Source: Pseudoclavibacter helvolus (GTDB lineage: Bacteria; Actinomycetota; Actinomycetes; Actinomycetales; Microbacteriaceae). From it: a DNA stretch of 64,000 nt. The notes under the pieces are model-generated. The model made no database searches. It saw only the letters and a program-made list of their open reading frames with translations, and was not told the origin of the DNA. The translations under genes and the position numbers were made by a program. The stretch spans positions 248,001 through 312,000 of the forward strand of contig NZ_JACHWJ010000003.1 of the NCBI RefSeq assembly GCF_014191305.1, read 5' to 3'. This document shows, piece after piece, positions 43,127 to 52,179 of the stretch; within the stretch, counting starts at the first letter, position 1; the number at the start of each line of letters is the position of its first letter.

Positions 43127-44607
43127 TGACGGACGCTGCAACGCAGGGTTCGGCCGCCGGCGGCCGCGGTGGGGCGGATGCGCCTCGCACGGTCGCGGCG
43201 GTCGACCTCGGCGCCACGAGCGGTCGCGTCATCACGGGCACGATCACGGATGGCGTGCTCACGATGCGCCACGAGGCGCGCTTCCCGAACAACCCAGTGC
43301 GCACGCGCGACGGGCTGCACTGGAACCTGCTCGGCCTGTACCAGCACGTCCTCGACGGGCTGGCGGCGGCTGAGCGGGATGCGCCGGGCCAGATCGCGAG
43401 CATCGGCATCGACTCCTGGGCTGTCGACTACGCGCTCCTGCGTGACGGCCGTGTGCTGGGCGTCCCGTACGCGTACCGGGACGAGCGGACCGCGCGCGGC
43501 GTCGAGGCGGTGCACGCCATCGCCTCGCCGGAGGAGCTGTACCGCCGCAACGGGCTCCAGCACCTGCCGTTCAACACGGTCTTCCAGCTCGCGACCGACG
43601 GAGAGCTGCTTGGCCTCGCCGAGCAGATGCTGCTCCTGCCCGACCTGCTCGCCTACTGGCTCACGGGCGCGCAGGTCGCCGAGCGCACCAACGCATCCAC
43701 GACCGGTCTGCTGCGTGCCGACACTCGGGGATGGGATACGGAGCTCGCCGAGCGCGTGGGCGTGCCCGCGCGCATCCTGCCGCACCTCGTCGACCCTGGC
43801 TCCGTGCTCGGCTCGCTCGAGGGCGAAGCGGCGCGGGTTGTCGGGCGCGACATCGACGTGGTCGCCGTCGGCTCGCACGACACCGCCTCGGCGATCGTCG
43901 CGATCCCCAACGTGGGCCGCGACTTCGCCTACATCTCGTGCGGCACGTGGGGTCTTGTGGGCCTCGAGCTCGACGAGGCGGTTGTCACCGACGCCGCGCG
44001 CGAGGCGAACTTCACGAACGAGGGCGGCGTCGACGGCCGCGTGCGCTTCCTGCACAACGTCATGGGCCTGTGGCTGCTGTCGGAATCGCAGCGCCACTGG
44101 GAGCCAGCGGCGACGGACGCGCAGCGTTCGTCCACCTTGCAGCAGCTGCTCGCAGACGCTGCCCAGGTGGCCGGTGACGTGCCGATCTTCGACGTCAACG
44201 ACTCCGTGTTCATGGCGCCGGGCGACATTCCTGGACGCATCGCGGCCTGGCTCACCGAGCGTGGCCTCGATGCGCCGACGACGCCAGCGGGCATCGTCCG
44301 CTCCATCGTGGAGAGCCTCGCGCAAGCCTTCGCCGACGCCGTCACGACGGCATCGACGCTCGCCGAGCATCCCGTGAGCGTCATCCACATCGTCGGCGGC
44401 GGCTCGCAGAACGCCCTCCTCTGCCAGGCGACGGCCGACCGCTCGGGCATGCCCGTGCTGGCCGGGCCCGTCGAGGCAACCGCAATGGGTAACCTGCTTG
44501 TGCAGGCGCGCGCTCACGGTTGGATCCCCGACAATCTCTCTAAGATCCGTTCCATCGTCGCCAGATCGACACAGATCATCCGCTACGACCCGAAGATGAC
44601 CCGATAG
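43126..44607 (+). CDS. rhaB: Rhamnulokinase
   Basis: A 493-residue FGGY-family sugar kinase phosphorylating L-rhamnulose at C1. [17 protein letters not shown] forms the ATP phosphate loop; [18 protein letters not shown] has the catalytic Asp region; [18 protein letters not shown] is the C-terminal FGGY ATP-site block. It starts at ATG 43126 in a TGATG overlap with the bifunctional gene, so it is translationally coupled. Confidence 0.92.
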   Translation: MTDAATQGSAAGGRGGADAPRTVAAVDLGATSGRVITGTITDGVLTMRHEARFPNNPVRTRDGLHWNLLGLYQHVLDGLAAAERDAPGQIASIGIDSWAVDYALLRDGRVLGVPYAYRDERTARGVEAVHAIASPEELYRRNGLQHLPFNTVFQLATDGELLGLAEQMLLLPDLLAYWLTGAQVAERTNASTTGLLRADTRGWDTELAERVGVPARILPHLVDPGSVLGSLEGEAARVVGRDIDVVAVGSHDTASAIVAIPNVGRDFAYISCGTWGLVGLELDEAVVTDAAREANFTNEGGVDGRVRFLHNVMGLWLLSESQRHWEPAATDAQRSSTLQQLLADAAQVAGDVPIFDVNDSVFMAPGDIPGRIAAWLTERGLDAPTTPAGIVRSIVESLAQAFADAVTTASTLAEHPVSVIHIVGGGSQNALLCQATADRSGMPVLAGPVEATAMGNLLVQARAHGWIPDNLSKIRSIVARSTQIIRYDPKMTR

Positions 44608-44626
44608 AAGCAAAGGCAGCTGCCCC

Positions 44627-45886
44627 ATGGTGAAACGTCAAGCCCCCAAGCCCCTCGAGCTGCTCGAGCTCATGCAGTTCAAGAAGCCCGACCTCAACGG
44701 CCGTCGCCGCCGCCTCAACTCGGCGCTCACGATCGAGGACCTGCGGCGCATCGCGAAGCGACGTACCCCGAAGGCGGCCTTCGACTACACCGACGGCGCC
44801 GCCGAGGGCGAGCTGTCGCTGCGCCGCGCGCGCACCGCGTTCAGAGACGTCGAGTTCAACCCGTCCGTGCTGCGCGACGTCGCGAACGTCGACACGTCGA
44901 GCACCGTGCTCGGCGGGCCGATGGCGATGCCGTTTGCGATCGCCCCGACCGGGTTCACGCGCCTCATGCAGACCGAGGGTGAGACTGCAGGCGCCGGTGC
45001 TGCCGCGGCCGCGGGCATCCCCTTCACCCTGTCGACGCTCGGCACGACGACCATTGAAGAGGTCGCGAAGGTCAACCCGAACGGCCGCAACTGGTTCCAG
45101 CTGTACGTCATGAAGGACCGCTCGATCTCCTACGGCCTCGTCGAGCGCGCCGCGAAGGCAGGCTTCGACACGCTGCACTTCACGGTCGACACCCCCGTCG
45201 CCGGCGCCCGCCTGCGCGACAAGCGCAACGGCTTCTCGATCCCGCCGCAGCTCACGGTCGGCACGATCATCAACGCCATCCCGCGCCCCTGGTGGTGGAT
45301 CGACTTCCTTACGACCCCGAAGCTCGAGTTCGCGTCGCTCGCGACGACGGGCGGCACGGTCGGCGAGCTGCTCGACTCCGCCATGGACCCGACGATCAAC
45401 TTCGAGGACCTCAAGGTCATCCGCGAGATGTGGCCGGGCAAGATCGTCATCAAGGGCGTGCAGAACCTCGAGGACTCCAAGACGTTTGCCGACCTCGGCG
45501 TCGACGGCATCGTCCTCTCGAACCACGGCGGGCGGCAGCTGGATCGGGCTCCGATCCCCTTCCACCTGCTCCCCGCCGTCGCACGCGAGGTCGGCAAGGA
45601 CCTCGAGATCGGCGTCGACACCGGCATCATGAACGGTGCAGACATCGTCGCGTCGGTCGCGCTCGGCGCGAACTTCACGATGATCGGCCGCGCCTACCTG
45701 TACGGCCTCATGGCCGGCGGGCGTGAGGGCGTCGACCGCACCATCGCGATCCTCTCCGACGAGATCATCCGCACCATGAAGCTCCTCGGCGCGCACTCCC
45801 TCGAAGAGCTGAACCCGTCGCACGTCACGCAGTTGAAGCGCTACGTGTCGACGTCGTTCATCGAAGCGGCCCCCGACCGCGCGTAG
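44627..45886 (+). CDS. lldD: FMN-dependent L-lactate dehydrogenase (alpha-hydroxy acid oxidase family)
   Basis: A 419-residue FMN enzyme. [20 protein letters not shown] is the flavin-binding opening; FQLYVMKDR and the active-site His/Arg in [12 protein letters not shown] (about residue 303-314) are conserved. It oxidises L-lactate, the product of L-lactaldehyde oxidation, to pyruvate, completing rhamnose use in this operon; electrons probably go to quinone. It has a longer N-terminus than typical lldD, with basic RRRRLNSA. Starts 19 bp after rhaB. Confidence 0.9.
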   Translation: MVKRQAPKPLELLELMQFKKPDLNGRRRRLNSALTIEDLRRIAKRRTPKAAFDYTDGAAEGELSLRRARTAFRDVEFNPSVLRDVANVDTSSTVLGGPMAMPFAIAPTGFTRLMQTEGETAGAGAAAAAGIPFTLSTLGTTTIEEVAKVNPNGRNWFQLYVMKDRSISYGLVERAAKAGFDTLHFTVDTPVAGARLRDKRNGFSIPPQLTVGTIINAIPRPWWWIDFLTTPKLEFASLATTGGTVGELLDSAMDPTINFEDLKVIREMWPGKIVIKGVQNLEDSKTFADLGVDGIVLSNHGGRQLDRAPIPFHLLPAVAREVGKDLEIGVDTGIMNGADIVASVALGANFTMIGRAYLYGLMAGGREGVDRTIAILSDEIIRTMKLLGAHSLEELNPSHVTQLKRYVSTSFIEAAPDRA

Positions 45887-45996
45887 TTCCGGCAGGCTCG
45901 TCCTGCTGCTATTGCGCGCCCACGAGGGCTGAGGCTGGTGAGGCCTCGCGCTGACCGGCGGATGCGCCCGTCGGTCGCGCAACGTTCACGCAGGAA

Positions 45997-46048
45997 AGTT
46001 GTGGCACTGTGCTGCTCCCGCTCCGGGGAACAGCACAGTGCCACAACT
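45997..46048. repeat. 52-bp perfect palindrome
   Basis: AGTTGTGGCACTGTGCTG (45997-46014) and CAGCACAGTGCCACAACT (46031-46048) are perfect 18-bp arms around a 16-bp core. It lies in the 372-bp gap after lldD (45887-46258), which contains no gene. It could end lldD transcription but has no T run. A different palindrome follows at 46108. Confidence 0.7.
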
Positions 46049-46107
46049 GCTTTGCGCTGTGCTGGCCGCCGGGCTGACCGCTGCGCTGGCTCGGTCCCAG
46101 CCGGTCA

Positions 46108-46214
46108 GTGATGGGTTTTCCCGACTGGTGATGGGTAAATTCCCACCACCAGTCGGCGAAACCCATCACGCTGGTCCGGCGGAACCCATCACCGGTTGGT
46201 GAGACCCATCAGTG
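46108..46214. repeat. GTGATGGGTTT/AAACCCATCAC palindrome with extra half-sites
   Basis: The 23-bp arms (46108-46130 and 46147-46169) differ at two positions and flank a 16-bp core. Two more ACCCATCA(C/G) words follow at 46184-46193 and 46204-46212, so the stretch looks like an incomplete further copy. No gene overlaps it. Confidence 0.6.
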
Positions 46215-46258
46215 TCGTAACTGTGTCGCGCGGCGCCAGGTGGAGGTTGCTTCGACAC

Positions 46259-47122
46259 CTATGCCTGCGCGTCGAGCAGCGCGCTCACGACGGTGACGAC
46301 GCCCTGCTCCTGGTTGGAGGGCGCGAGGTACTTGGCGATGTCCTTGACCTCGGGATGCGCGCCAGCCATGGCGTAGGAGCGCTCGGCTTCGGCGAACATC
46401 TCGACGTCGTTGAAGAAGTCGCCGAAGACCGCCGTCTGGGCGGCGGTCACGCCGAGGCGCTCCTGCAGCTGTCGCACCGCGAGGCCCTTGTTGGCCTCGG
46501 GCGGCATGATGTCCATCCAGTGGTGGCCGGAGACAACGACCCGGTGCGACTCGCGCAGCTCGTCGACCTCGGCGGCCGCACCCGTCTCGACCTCAGCGAA
46601 GTCGTAGACCGCGATCTTCACGTACTCGTCGTCGGTGTCCAGCACGTCGTCGACGATCGTGAGCGCCTCGTAGTAGTTGCGCGCCTCCGCGATGAAGACA
46701 TCGTCGCCGCGCTCGATGTACGCCGACTTCTTGCCGCACAGCACGACCCCGAGGTCGTGGCCGGCCTCGATGAGGCCGCGCAGCAGCGCGATGGCCCGCT
46801 CGATGAACGCGGCGTCGAGCGTCAGCGAGCTGACCTCCTTGCCGTCGCGCACCACGAACGTGCCGTTCTCGGCGATGAACGACATGCCGTCGGAGTCGCG
46901 CTCGAAGAGCTTCGCGAGCGTCGCGTACTGGCGCCCGCTCGCCGGGGTGAACTCGACGCCAGCCGCGCGCATCCGCTGCAGCAGCCCCCAGAACTCGTCG
47001 GGAACCGTGTGGTCGTCGAGCAGCAGCGTGCCGTCCATGTCGGCGACCACGAGCCGCACGTCATTCCCCTCGAGGGAGGCCTCGTAGTGGCGGTCGGCGG
47101 TCTCGAGAACGGTGTCTGCCAT
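46259..47122 (-). CDS. Cof-type HAD-IIB family phosphatase
   Basis: A 287-residue haloacid dehalogenase-like phosphatase. Motif I is VVADMDGTLLLDD with the nucleophile Asp; motif IV is FGDFFNDVEMFAEA, where the usual GDGxND is changed to GDFFND; a type IIB cap domain occupies the middle. Cof-like enzymes dephosphorylate sugar phosphates or pyridoxal phosphate; substrate unknown. Starts at ATG 47122, 9 bp after the DUF2945 gene end. Confidence 0.88.
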   Translation of the reverse strand: MADTVLETADRHYEASLEGNDVRLVVADMDGTLLLDDHTVPDEFWGLLQRMRAAGVEFTPASGRQYATLAKLFERDSDGMSFIAENGTFVVRDGKEVSSLTLDAAFIERAIALLRGLIEAGHDLGVVLCGKKSAYIERGDDVFIAEARNYYEALTIVDDVLDTDDEYVKIAVYDFAEVETGAAAEVDELRESHRVVVSGHHWMDIMPPEANKGLAVRQLQERLGVTAAQTAVFGDFFNDVEMFAEAERSYAMAGAHPEVKDIAKYLAPSNQEQGVVTVVSALLDAQA

Positions 47123-47131
47123 GCAGCCAGC

Positions 47132-47344
47132 CTACGAGAGCTTCCGAAGCGCCGAGCCCTTGTGCGCAGCCCTCGCCCCAGACTTCTCAGACTCGATGAG
47201 GTACGACGGCTCGTCGGCGGACGCCGTGAACTTCTGCCCGTCGAACTGGAAGTCCTTCGTCTTCTTCTCGACGATCTTGCCCTGCGTGCGGCCCTGCGAT
47301 GTGTTCCAGCTCACGCGGTCGCCCATGCTGAGGTCTGTGCTCAC
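47132..47344 (-). CDS. DUF2945/HVA1-like small protein
   Basis: A 70-residue protein similar to DUF2945 (hypervirulence-associated TUDOR-like) domains: GDRVSWNTSQGRTQGKIVEK and GQKFTASADEPSYLIESEKSG. Members are small beta-barrel proteins with no established bacterial role. GTG 47344 overlaps the stop of the upstream small membrane protein (GTGA), so the pair is coupled. Confidence 0.8.
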   Translation of the reverse strand: MSTDLSMGDRVSWNTSQGRTQGKIVEKKTKDFQFDGQKFTASADEPSYLIESEKSGARAAHKGSALRKLS

Positions 47345-47538
47345 GGCGTGTCCTCGCTCTCTTCAGCTGCGGCGGTCTTCGCGATGCCCGACGGGCGGCG
47401 GTAGGCGATGATCGTGAAGACCAGGCCGAGGGCGAACCAGACGATCCAGATGCTGCCGTCGTTCCCGAGGTCGATGAGGGCGACGACGTAGAAGGCGACG
47501 GCGACCCACATGTAGGTGTTCAGCATCAGCTTCTTCAT
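47341..47538 (-). CDS. Small two-helix membrane protein
   Basis: An unrecognised 65-residue protein. MLNTYMWVAVAFYVVALIDL and IWIVWFALGLVFTIIAY form two hydrophobic segments; the tail is acidic. ATG 47538 (MKKLML) gives a normal positive N-terminus. It overlaps the DUF2945 gene by four bases. Too small for confident family assignment. Confidence 0.65.
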   Translation of the reverse strand: MKKLMLNTYMWVAVAFYVVALIDLGNDGSIWIVWFALGLVFTIIAYRRPSGIAKTAAAEESEDTP

Positions 47539-47621
47539 GAGCAGAGCATGCCCGCTGGTCCTGAACACGACGTGGAGGCGCGACGCAGATGCCGGACCTC
47601 CACGCGCTACTGCTCCGCCGC

Positions 47622-49067
47622 CTACTCTTCTTCGTCGAGCGGATGCGCGATGGTCGGGATCGGGGCCGTCAGCGGCCGCCCGTCCCGCTGCAGCTTCCGC
47701 TTCTGCAACTGCCACAGAACGGTGAGAATGAGGAACCACACCGGCGCGGCGAGGAACGGCAGTCGGGTGTCGTCGCCATAGAGCAGTGTGCCGGCGATGA
47801 AGACGAAGAACGCCAGCACGAGCCACGGGGCGACGCGGGCCAGCGGCAGCTTGAACTTCGACGCGCGGTGCTTCTCGGGGTAGCGCCGCAGGTACACGAT
47901 GTAGCTCACGACGATGGAGCCCCACGTGAAGAGGATGAGGGTCGCGCACATCGACGAGACGAACGTGAACGCCGCGATGACCTCGTCGCCCGCGAAGAGC
48001 AGCGGGATGGCGGAGAACAGGAAGACGCACGTGAAGAAGACGGCCTTCGTCGGCACGCCCCTTGAGCTCGTCATCGCAAACGCCTTGGGGGCGTGCCCGT
48101 CCTTCGAGAGCCCGAAGAGCATCCGTGTGCCCGAGTACAGGCCCGAGTTGGCGCTCGAGGCGGCCGAGCTGAGCACCACCAGCTGGATCGCGAACGCGGC
48201 GAGGCCGAAGCCGGCGATCGCGAGCGTCGACACGAAGGGGCTCTTGCCCGGCTCGATCTTGTCCCACGGAGTGACGCTCATGATGACGATGAGGGCCCCG
48301 AGGTAGAAGATGAGGATGCGCGCGACGATCGAGTTGATGGCCTTCGGCAGGGTCTTCCGCGGGTTCTCGGTCTCGGCCGCGGCGGTGCCGACAAGCTCGA
48401 CCCCGATGAACGAGAAGATACCCATTTGGAAGCCGAGCACAAACCCACTGGCACCCATGGGGAACATCCCGCCGTGCTCCCAGAGGTTCGAGAGCGTGGC
48501 GGTGTCGCCGTCCGGGCTCTGGAAGCGCGTGAGGATGAGCACGATGCCGACGGCGATGAGGCCGAGGATCGCGACGATCTTGATGATCGCGAACCAGAAC
48601 TCGGTCTCGCCGAACCACTTCACGGGCTGCAGGTTCAACACCGTCAGCACGACAACGGCGACGAGGGCGGGCAGCCAGCTCGGGATGTCTGCGTTGAACC
48701 ACTGCACGTAGGCCGTGATGGCGACAATGTCGGCGACGCACGCGATGACCCACGAGAACCAGTAGTTCCAGGAGACGAAGAACCCGGCCCAGGGGCCGAG
48801 CATGTGCTTCGCGATGTCGCCGAAGGTCTTGTAGTGCAGGTTCGAGAGGAGGAGCTCGCCGAGGGCTCGCATGATGAAGAAGACGAAGAACCCGATCACC
48901 ATGTAGACGAAGATGATCGACGGGCCCGAGACGCTGATGAGCTTGCCGGAGCCGAGGAAAAGTCCCGTTCCGATGGCGCCGCCGATGGCGATGAGCTGCA
49001 GGTGGCGGTTCTTGAGGCCCCGCTGCATCTCGCCTTGCGGCGGCTTCGTGGTGGTTGTCGTGGACAT
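47622..49067 (-). CDS. APC-superfamily amino acid permease
   Basis: A 481-residue permease with about twelve helices. The N-terminal GLKNRHLQLIAIGGAIGTGL and GPSIIFVYMVIGFFVFFIMR are the AAT-family signature. FSFIGVELVGTAAAETENP is helix 6. In the same direction and 65 bp after the Orn/Lys/Arg decarboxylase gene, it probably imports a basic amino acid or exchanges it for the amine product (inference). ATG 49067. Confidence 0.9.
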   Translation of the reverse strand: MSTTTTTKPPQGEMQRGLKNRHLQLIAIGGAIGTGLFLGSGKLISVSGPSIIFVYMVIGFFVFFIMRALGELLLSNLHYKTFGDIAKHMLGPWAGFFVSWNYWFSWVIACVADIVAITAYVQWFNADIPSWLPALVAVVVLTVLNLQPVKWFGETEFWFAIIKIVAILGLIAVGIVLILTRFQSPDGDTATLSNLWEHGGMFPMGASGFVLGFQMGIFSFIGVELVGTAAAETENPRKTLPKAINSIVARILIFYLGALIVIMSVTPWDKIEPGKSPFVSTLAIAGFGLAAFAIQLVVLSSAASSANSGLYSGTRMLFGLSKDGHAPKAFAMTSSRGVPTKAVFFTCVFLFSAIPLLFAGDEVIAAFTFVSSMCATLILFTWGSIVVSYIVYLRRYPEKHRASKFKLPLARVAPWLVLAFFVFIAGTLLYGDDTRLPFLAAPVWFLILTVLWQLQKRKLQRDGRPLTAPIPTIAHPLDEEE

Positions 49068-49132
49068 GACACTCCCTTGTGTTGATGTCTTGGCGATGAG
49101 GTCTGAATGGATGTTGCTGGCCGGGTCGAGGG

Positions 49133-50680
49133 TCAGGCGACGACGCGGAACGTGCTGAGTTCCGGGTCGTTGGCGCCGCGGACGTAGCCGGACGGGGCCG
49201 AGCTCATGTGCCTGAGGAAGTCGACGGCCTCCTGGCTGAGTACCTCGCCCGGCAGCACGTTGGGTACGCCTGGCGGGTACGCGGCGAGGGAGTCGGCCGA
49301 GATTCGGCCCACCGCCTCCGTGTACGGCACCGTCTCGACGGGACTAAAGAATGCTTTCGAGAGACCCATGGCCCGCTCGCAGCTCGCGGGCAGCGAGACC
49401 GGGCGAACCGGCTCGACTTCGGCTTCCGGCAGCGCCTGCAGTGCGCCCCAGAGGCGGTCGACGTCGACGTGCGCGGTCGCGCCCACGAGCGCGAGGAGCG
49501 CGGACGGGGTCGCGAGCTCGCAGTAGACCCGGTGGTCGCGCAGCAGCTGGTAGTGCGCATCCGTGCCAGTGATCCCCGCGCCGCGCGTGTCGATGGCGAT
49601 CTTGAACGGGTCGTTCGCGATGGCGTCGGGGCTCGCGAGAATGTCCGGCGTCGCGTCGCGATAGCGGCGGTCGTCGTGCACGAGTCCGCGGATGCGCTTG
49701 GCAGATGAGAGGGCCGCCTCGATCGCGTCCGGCCGGGTCACGAGGTGGCGCCGCGCCTCGTCGAGAGACGCGAGCAGCAGCGCGCTGCAGCTCGTCGACT
49801 GGTAGGAGCGGACGACCCGGTCGACCAACGACTCGAGTCGCTGCGCGTGCGGCCCGTGCCCGAGCTGGAGCATCGCCGACTGCGTGAGTGAGCCCGCGCC
49901 CTTGTGGGTACTCGAGATGACGAGGTCGGCGCCGAGGCGTACCGCGTTCGTGGGCAGCTCCGGGTGCATCCCGAAGTGCGAGCCCCAAGCCTCGTCGACG
50001 ATGAGCGGCACGCCGTGCCCGTGGGCGACCGCGGCGATGGCGGCTACGTCGGCGACCGCGCCGAAGTAGCTCGGCGTGACGATGTACACGGCGGCGGACC
50101 GTGGATGCTCGGCGAGGGTCGCGGCGACCTGCGCCGCGGTCACGCCGTGCGCGGCCCCGAGCCCGGAGTCGACGGCCCCGTGCACGAAGTTGGGCGTCAG
50201 GCTGGTGTGGGTGATGCCGTCGATGACGCTCGAGTGCACGCTGCGCTGCACCGCGAACTCGGTGCCGAGACCGCGGACAACCGTGGTCGCGACGTGGTTG
50301 CCGCCGGATGCGCCGTTGGTGGTGAACCAGACGCGGCTCGCGCCCCACGCGTCGGCCGCGAGGCCCTGCGCCCGCATGAGCGGGGTGACGCGGCCTGGTG
50401 TCGTGAGGCGCCACGTCTCCTGGTCGACGCCGCTGAAGAGCATGGGGAAGTCGAAGGTGAGCGCGTCGGCGCCGACGAGGCTCGCGACACCTGGCGCGTT
50501 CTCGGCCTTCGCGTGGTGAGCCGGCACGTGCATCCGCTGCCAGTCGTGGGTGGCGAGGGAGCGGAGCGCGTCGGCGTATGGGGTCTCGAACTGCTCGCTC
50601 GGGATGTGCCGCTCGGTCGGTGCGGCGGTGCTGGTGTCCTGAGCGGCGCTGCTCGGGGAGGGTGCGTGGAGGATGGACAT
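49133..50680 (-). CDS. Orn/Lys/Arg decarboxylase family PLP enzyme
   Basis: A 515-residue fold-type I enzyme. HDWQRMHVPAHHAKAENAPG and VWFTTNGASGGNHV match the major domain of small Gram-positive-type basic amino acid decarboxylases; IVDEAWGSHFGMHP binds the pyridine ring and SSTHKGAGSLTQSAM holds the catalytic Lys. It would form cadaverine, putrescine or agmatine. It is divergent from a LysR regulator and followed by an amino acid permease. Its substrate is not fixed by the sequence seen. Confidence 0.87.
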   Translation of the reverse strand: MSILHAPSPSSAAQDTSTAAPTERHIPSEQFETPYADALRSLATHDWQRMHVPAHHAKAENAPGVASLVGADALTFDFPMLFSGVDQETWRLTTPGRVTPLMRAQGLAADAWGASRVWFTTNGASGGNHVATTVVRGLGTEFAVQRSVHSSVIDGITHTSLTPNFVHGAVDSGLGAAHGVTAAQVAATLAEHPRSAAVYIVTPSYFGAVADVAAIAAVAHGHGVPLIVDEAWGSHFGMHPELPTNAVRLGADLVISSTHKGAGSLTQSAMLQLGHGPHAQRLESLVDRVVRSYQSTSCSALLLASLDEARRHLVTRPDAIEAALSSAKRIRGLVHDDRRYRDATPDILASPDAIANDPFKIAIDTRGAGITGTDAHYQLLRDHRVYCELATPSALLALVGATAHVDVDRLWGALQALPEAEVEPVRPVSLPASCERAMGLSKAFFSPVETVPYTEAVGRISADSLAAYPPGVPNVLPGEVLSQEAVDFLRHMSSAPSGYVRGANDPELSTFRVVA

Positions 50681-50716
50681 GGGTTCAGGCTAGGAACGAA
50701 CTGGCGACGGCGATAT

Positions 50717-50730
50717 AGCAGGATCCTGCT
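50717..50730. promoter_or_regulatory. Palindrome in decarboxylase/LysR divergent promoter
   Basis: AGCAGGATCCTGCT is a perfect 14-bp palindrome in the 75-bp spacer, 26 bp before the LysR start. Position suits a LysR autoregulation and activation site. Confidence 0.5.
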
Positions 50731-50755
50731 CCCAGTGACACACGGTCTATGTGTG

Positions 50756-51661
50756 ATGAACCGGCAGCAGTTCCGTGTGCTCCTCGCCGTCCGGGAGCAC
50801 GGGAGCCTGACGGGCGCCGCGAAGGCGCTGCAGTACGGGGTGCCGACGGTGACGCACCACCTGCGCAACCTCGAGTCACACCTCGGCGCCCGCCTCGTCG
50901 ACCGCGGGCGGCGTGGGACATCCCTGACCCCGCTCGGGGAGTCATTCGCCGCCGATATCGCACAGGTGGTTGCGCGCATCGACCGGGCGGAGCAGGTCGT
51001 CGCCGACCAGCGTGACGCCGGAGTTGTCACCCTTCGCGTCGGCACGTTCGCGTCGATGGGCTCGCGCCTCCTGCCCGCCGCGATCGCTGCCCTCCAGAAA
51101 CGGACGTCGGTGCGCGTCGAGGTCGTCGAGGGGGAGCCGACGGAGGTCGTGCGGATGCTGAGGAGCGGAGAGGTGCACGCGGGACTCATCTACGACGTGT
51201 CCGTCGAGCCTGCGTTCGACGCGCCCGACCTCGTACTTCAGCGGCTGCTCACTGAGCCGTACGGCGTCATGGTGGCTCGCGACAGCGAGTGGGCCGCCCG
51301 CGAGAGCATAGACTTCGCCGAGCTGCGCGAGGTGCCGTGGGTCTTCAGTCGTAGCAACGACGAGGCGTCCGATCGGGTGCTGCGCCGCGTCGGGCAGTCA
51401 CTCGGCTACACCGTGCGCGAACTCATGCGCACCGACGACCTCTACATGATCCACGGGCTTGTCGCTGAGGGGCTCGGCTTCGCCCTCTCGACGAACGCGG
51501 CCATCGACCCCGACTTCGACGTCGTCCTGCGGCCCGCCGTGCAGGACCTGGGGGAGCGGCACGTCTCCTACGTCACGCGCAGGTGCGCGGCGCCACCGGC
51601 CGCGGGCTGGCTCGCGGAGATCCTGCTCAGCGGCCGAGCGCCTGCAGCGGCTCGTCCGTGA
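50756..51661 (+). CDS. LysR family transcriptional regulator
   Basis: A 301-residue LysR protein. HTH: NRQQFRVLLAVREHGSLT, GAAKALQYGVPTVTHHLRN, LESHLGARLVDRGRRGTSLT. The effector domain has FASMGSRLLPAAIAAL. ATG 50756 is used; in-frame GTG 50753 would add one residue. It is divergent from the decarboxylase-permease pair and likely senses the amino acid or amine. The last 35 bp overlap the 3' end of the convergent acetyltransferase gene. Confidence 0.9.
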   Translation: MNRQQFRVLLAVREHGSLTGAAKALQYGVPTVTHHLRNLESHLGARLVDRGRRGTSLTPLGESFAADIAQVVARIDRAEQVVADQRDAGVVTLRVGTFASMGSRLLPAAIAALQKRTSVRVEVVEGEPTEVVRMLRSGEVHAGLIYDVSVEPAFDAPDLVLQRLLTEPYGVMVARDSEWAARESIDFAELREVPWVFSRSNDEASDRVLRRVGQSLGYTVRELMRTDDLYMIHGLVAEGLGFALSTNAAIDPDFDVVLRPAVQDLGERHVSYVTRRCAAPPAAGWLAEILLSGRAPAAARP

Positions 51662-52151
51662 GCCGGAACGTGTCCCATTCGTCCATCGGATACGCGCCGA
51701 GGCTCTTGTAGAACCCGATCGAGGGTTCGTTCCACTTGAGCACCGACCACTCGAGGCGGCGGTAGCCCTTCGCGACGCACTCCTCCGCGAGCGACGTGAG
51801 CAGCGCCGTGCCGAGGCCCCCGCCGCGCGCATCCTCCCGCACATACAAGTCCTCGAGCCAGATGCCGTGCTCGCCCTCCCACGTCGAGTAGCTCAGGAAC
51901 CAGAGCGCCATGCCATCGAGTCGCGGGGCAGCGGCATCGGTTCCGCCCGCGTCGCCGCTGGTGGAGCTGTTCGGCGCCTCCGCGACGGTCGCGAACACGG
52001 CCGGGTGCTCGCCGAAGAAGCTGCGGTGCAGTTGCTCTTCGGTCGTCTTCACGGCGTCCGGTTCGCGCTCGTACACGGCGAGGCCGTGGATCAGATCGAG
52101 GATCTGCGGAACGTCGGCGGGAGATGCGGGGCGGATGATCGGCTCAGTCAC
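51627..52151 (-). CDS. GNAT family N-acetyltransferase
   Basis: A 174-residue acetyltransferase. The acetyl-CoA loop is YVREDARGGGLGTALLTSLA (R/Q-x-x-G-x-G/A), with WNEPSIGFYKSLGA typical of polyamine/thialysine N-acetyltransferase-like (SSAT) proteins; the WLEDLYV block precedes it. Given the decarboxylase and LysR neighbours, a diamine substrate is an attractive inference. An Ala/Gly/Asp-rich loop (about 62-78) is inserted in the middle. GTG start at 52151. Confidence 0.87.
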   Translation of the reverse strand: MTEPIIRPASPADVPQILDLIHGLAVYEREPDAVKTTEEQLHRSFFGEHPAVFATVAEAPNSSTSGDAGGTDAAAPRLDGMALWFLSYSTWEGEHGIWLEDLYVREDARGGGLGTALLTSLAEECVAKGYRRLEWSVLKWNEPSIGFYKSLGAYPMDEWDTFRLTDEPLQALGR

Positions 52152-52179
52152 GGCACGAAGGTAGCACCGCGACCGGGCT

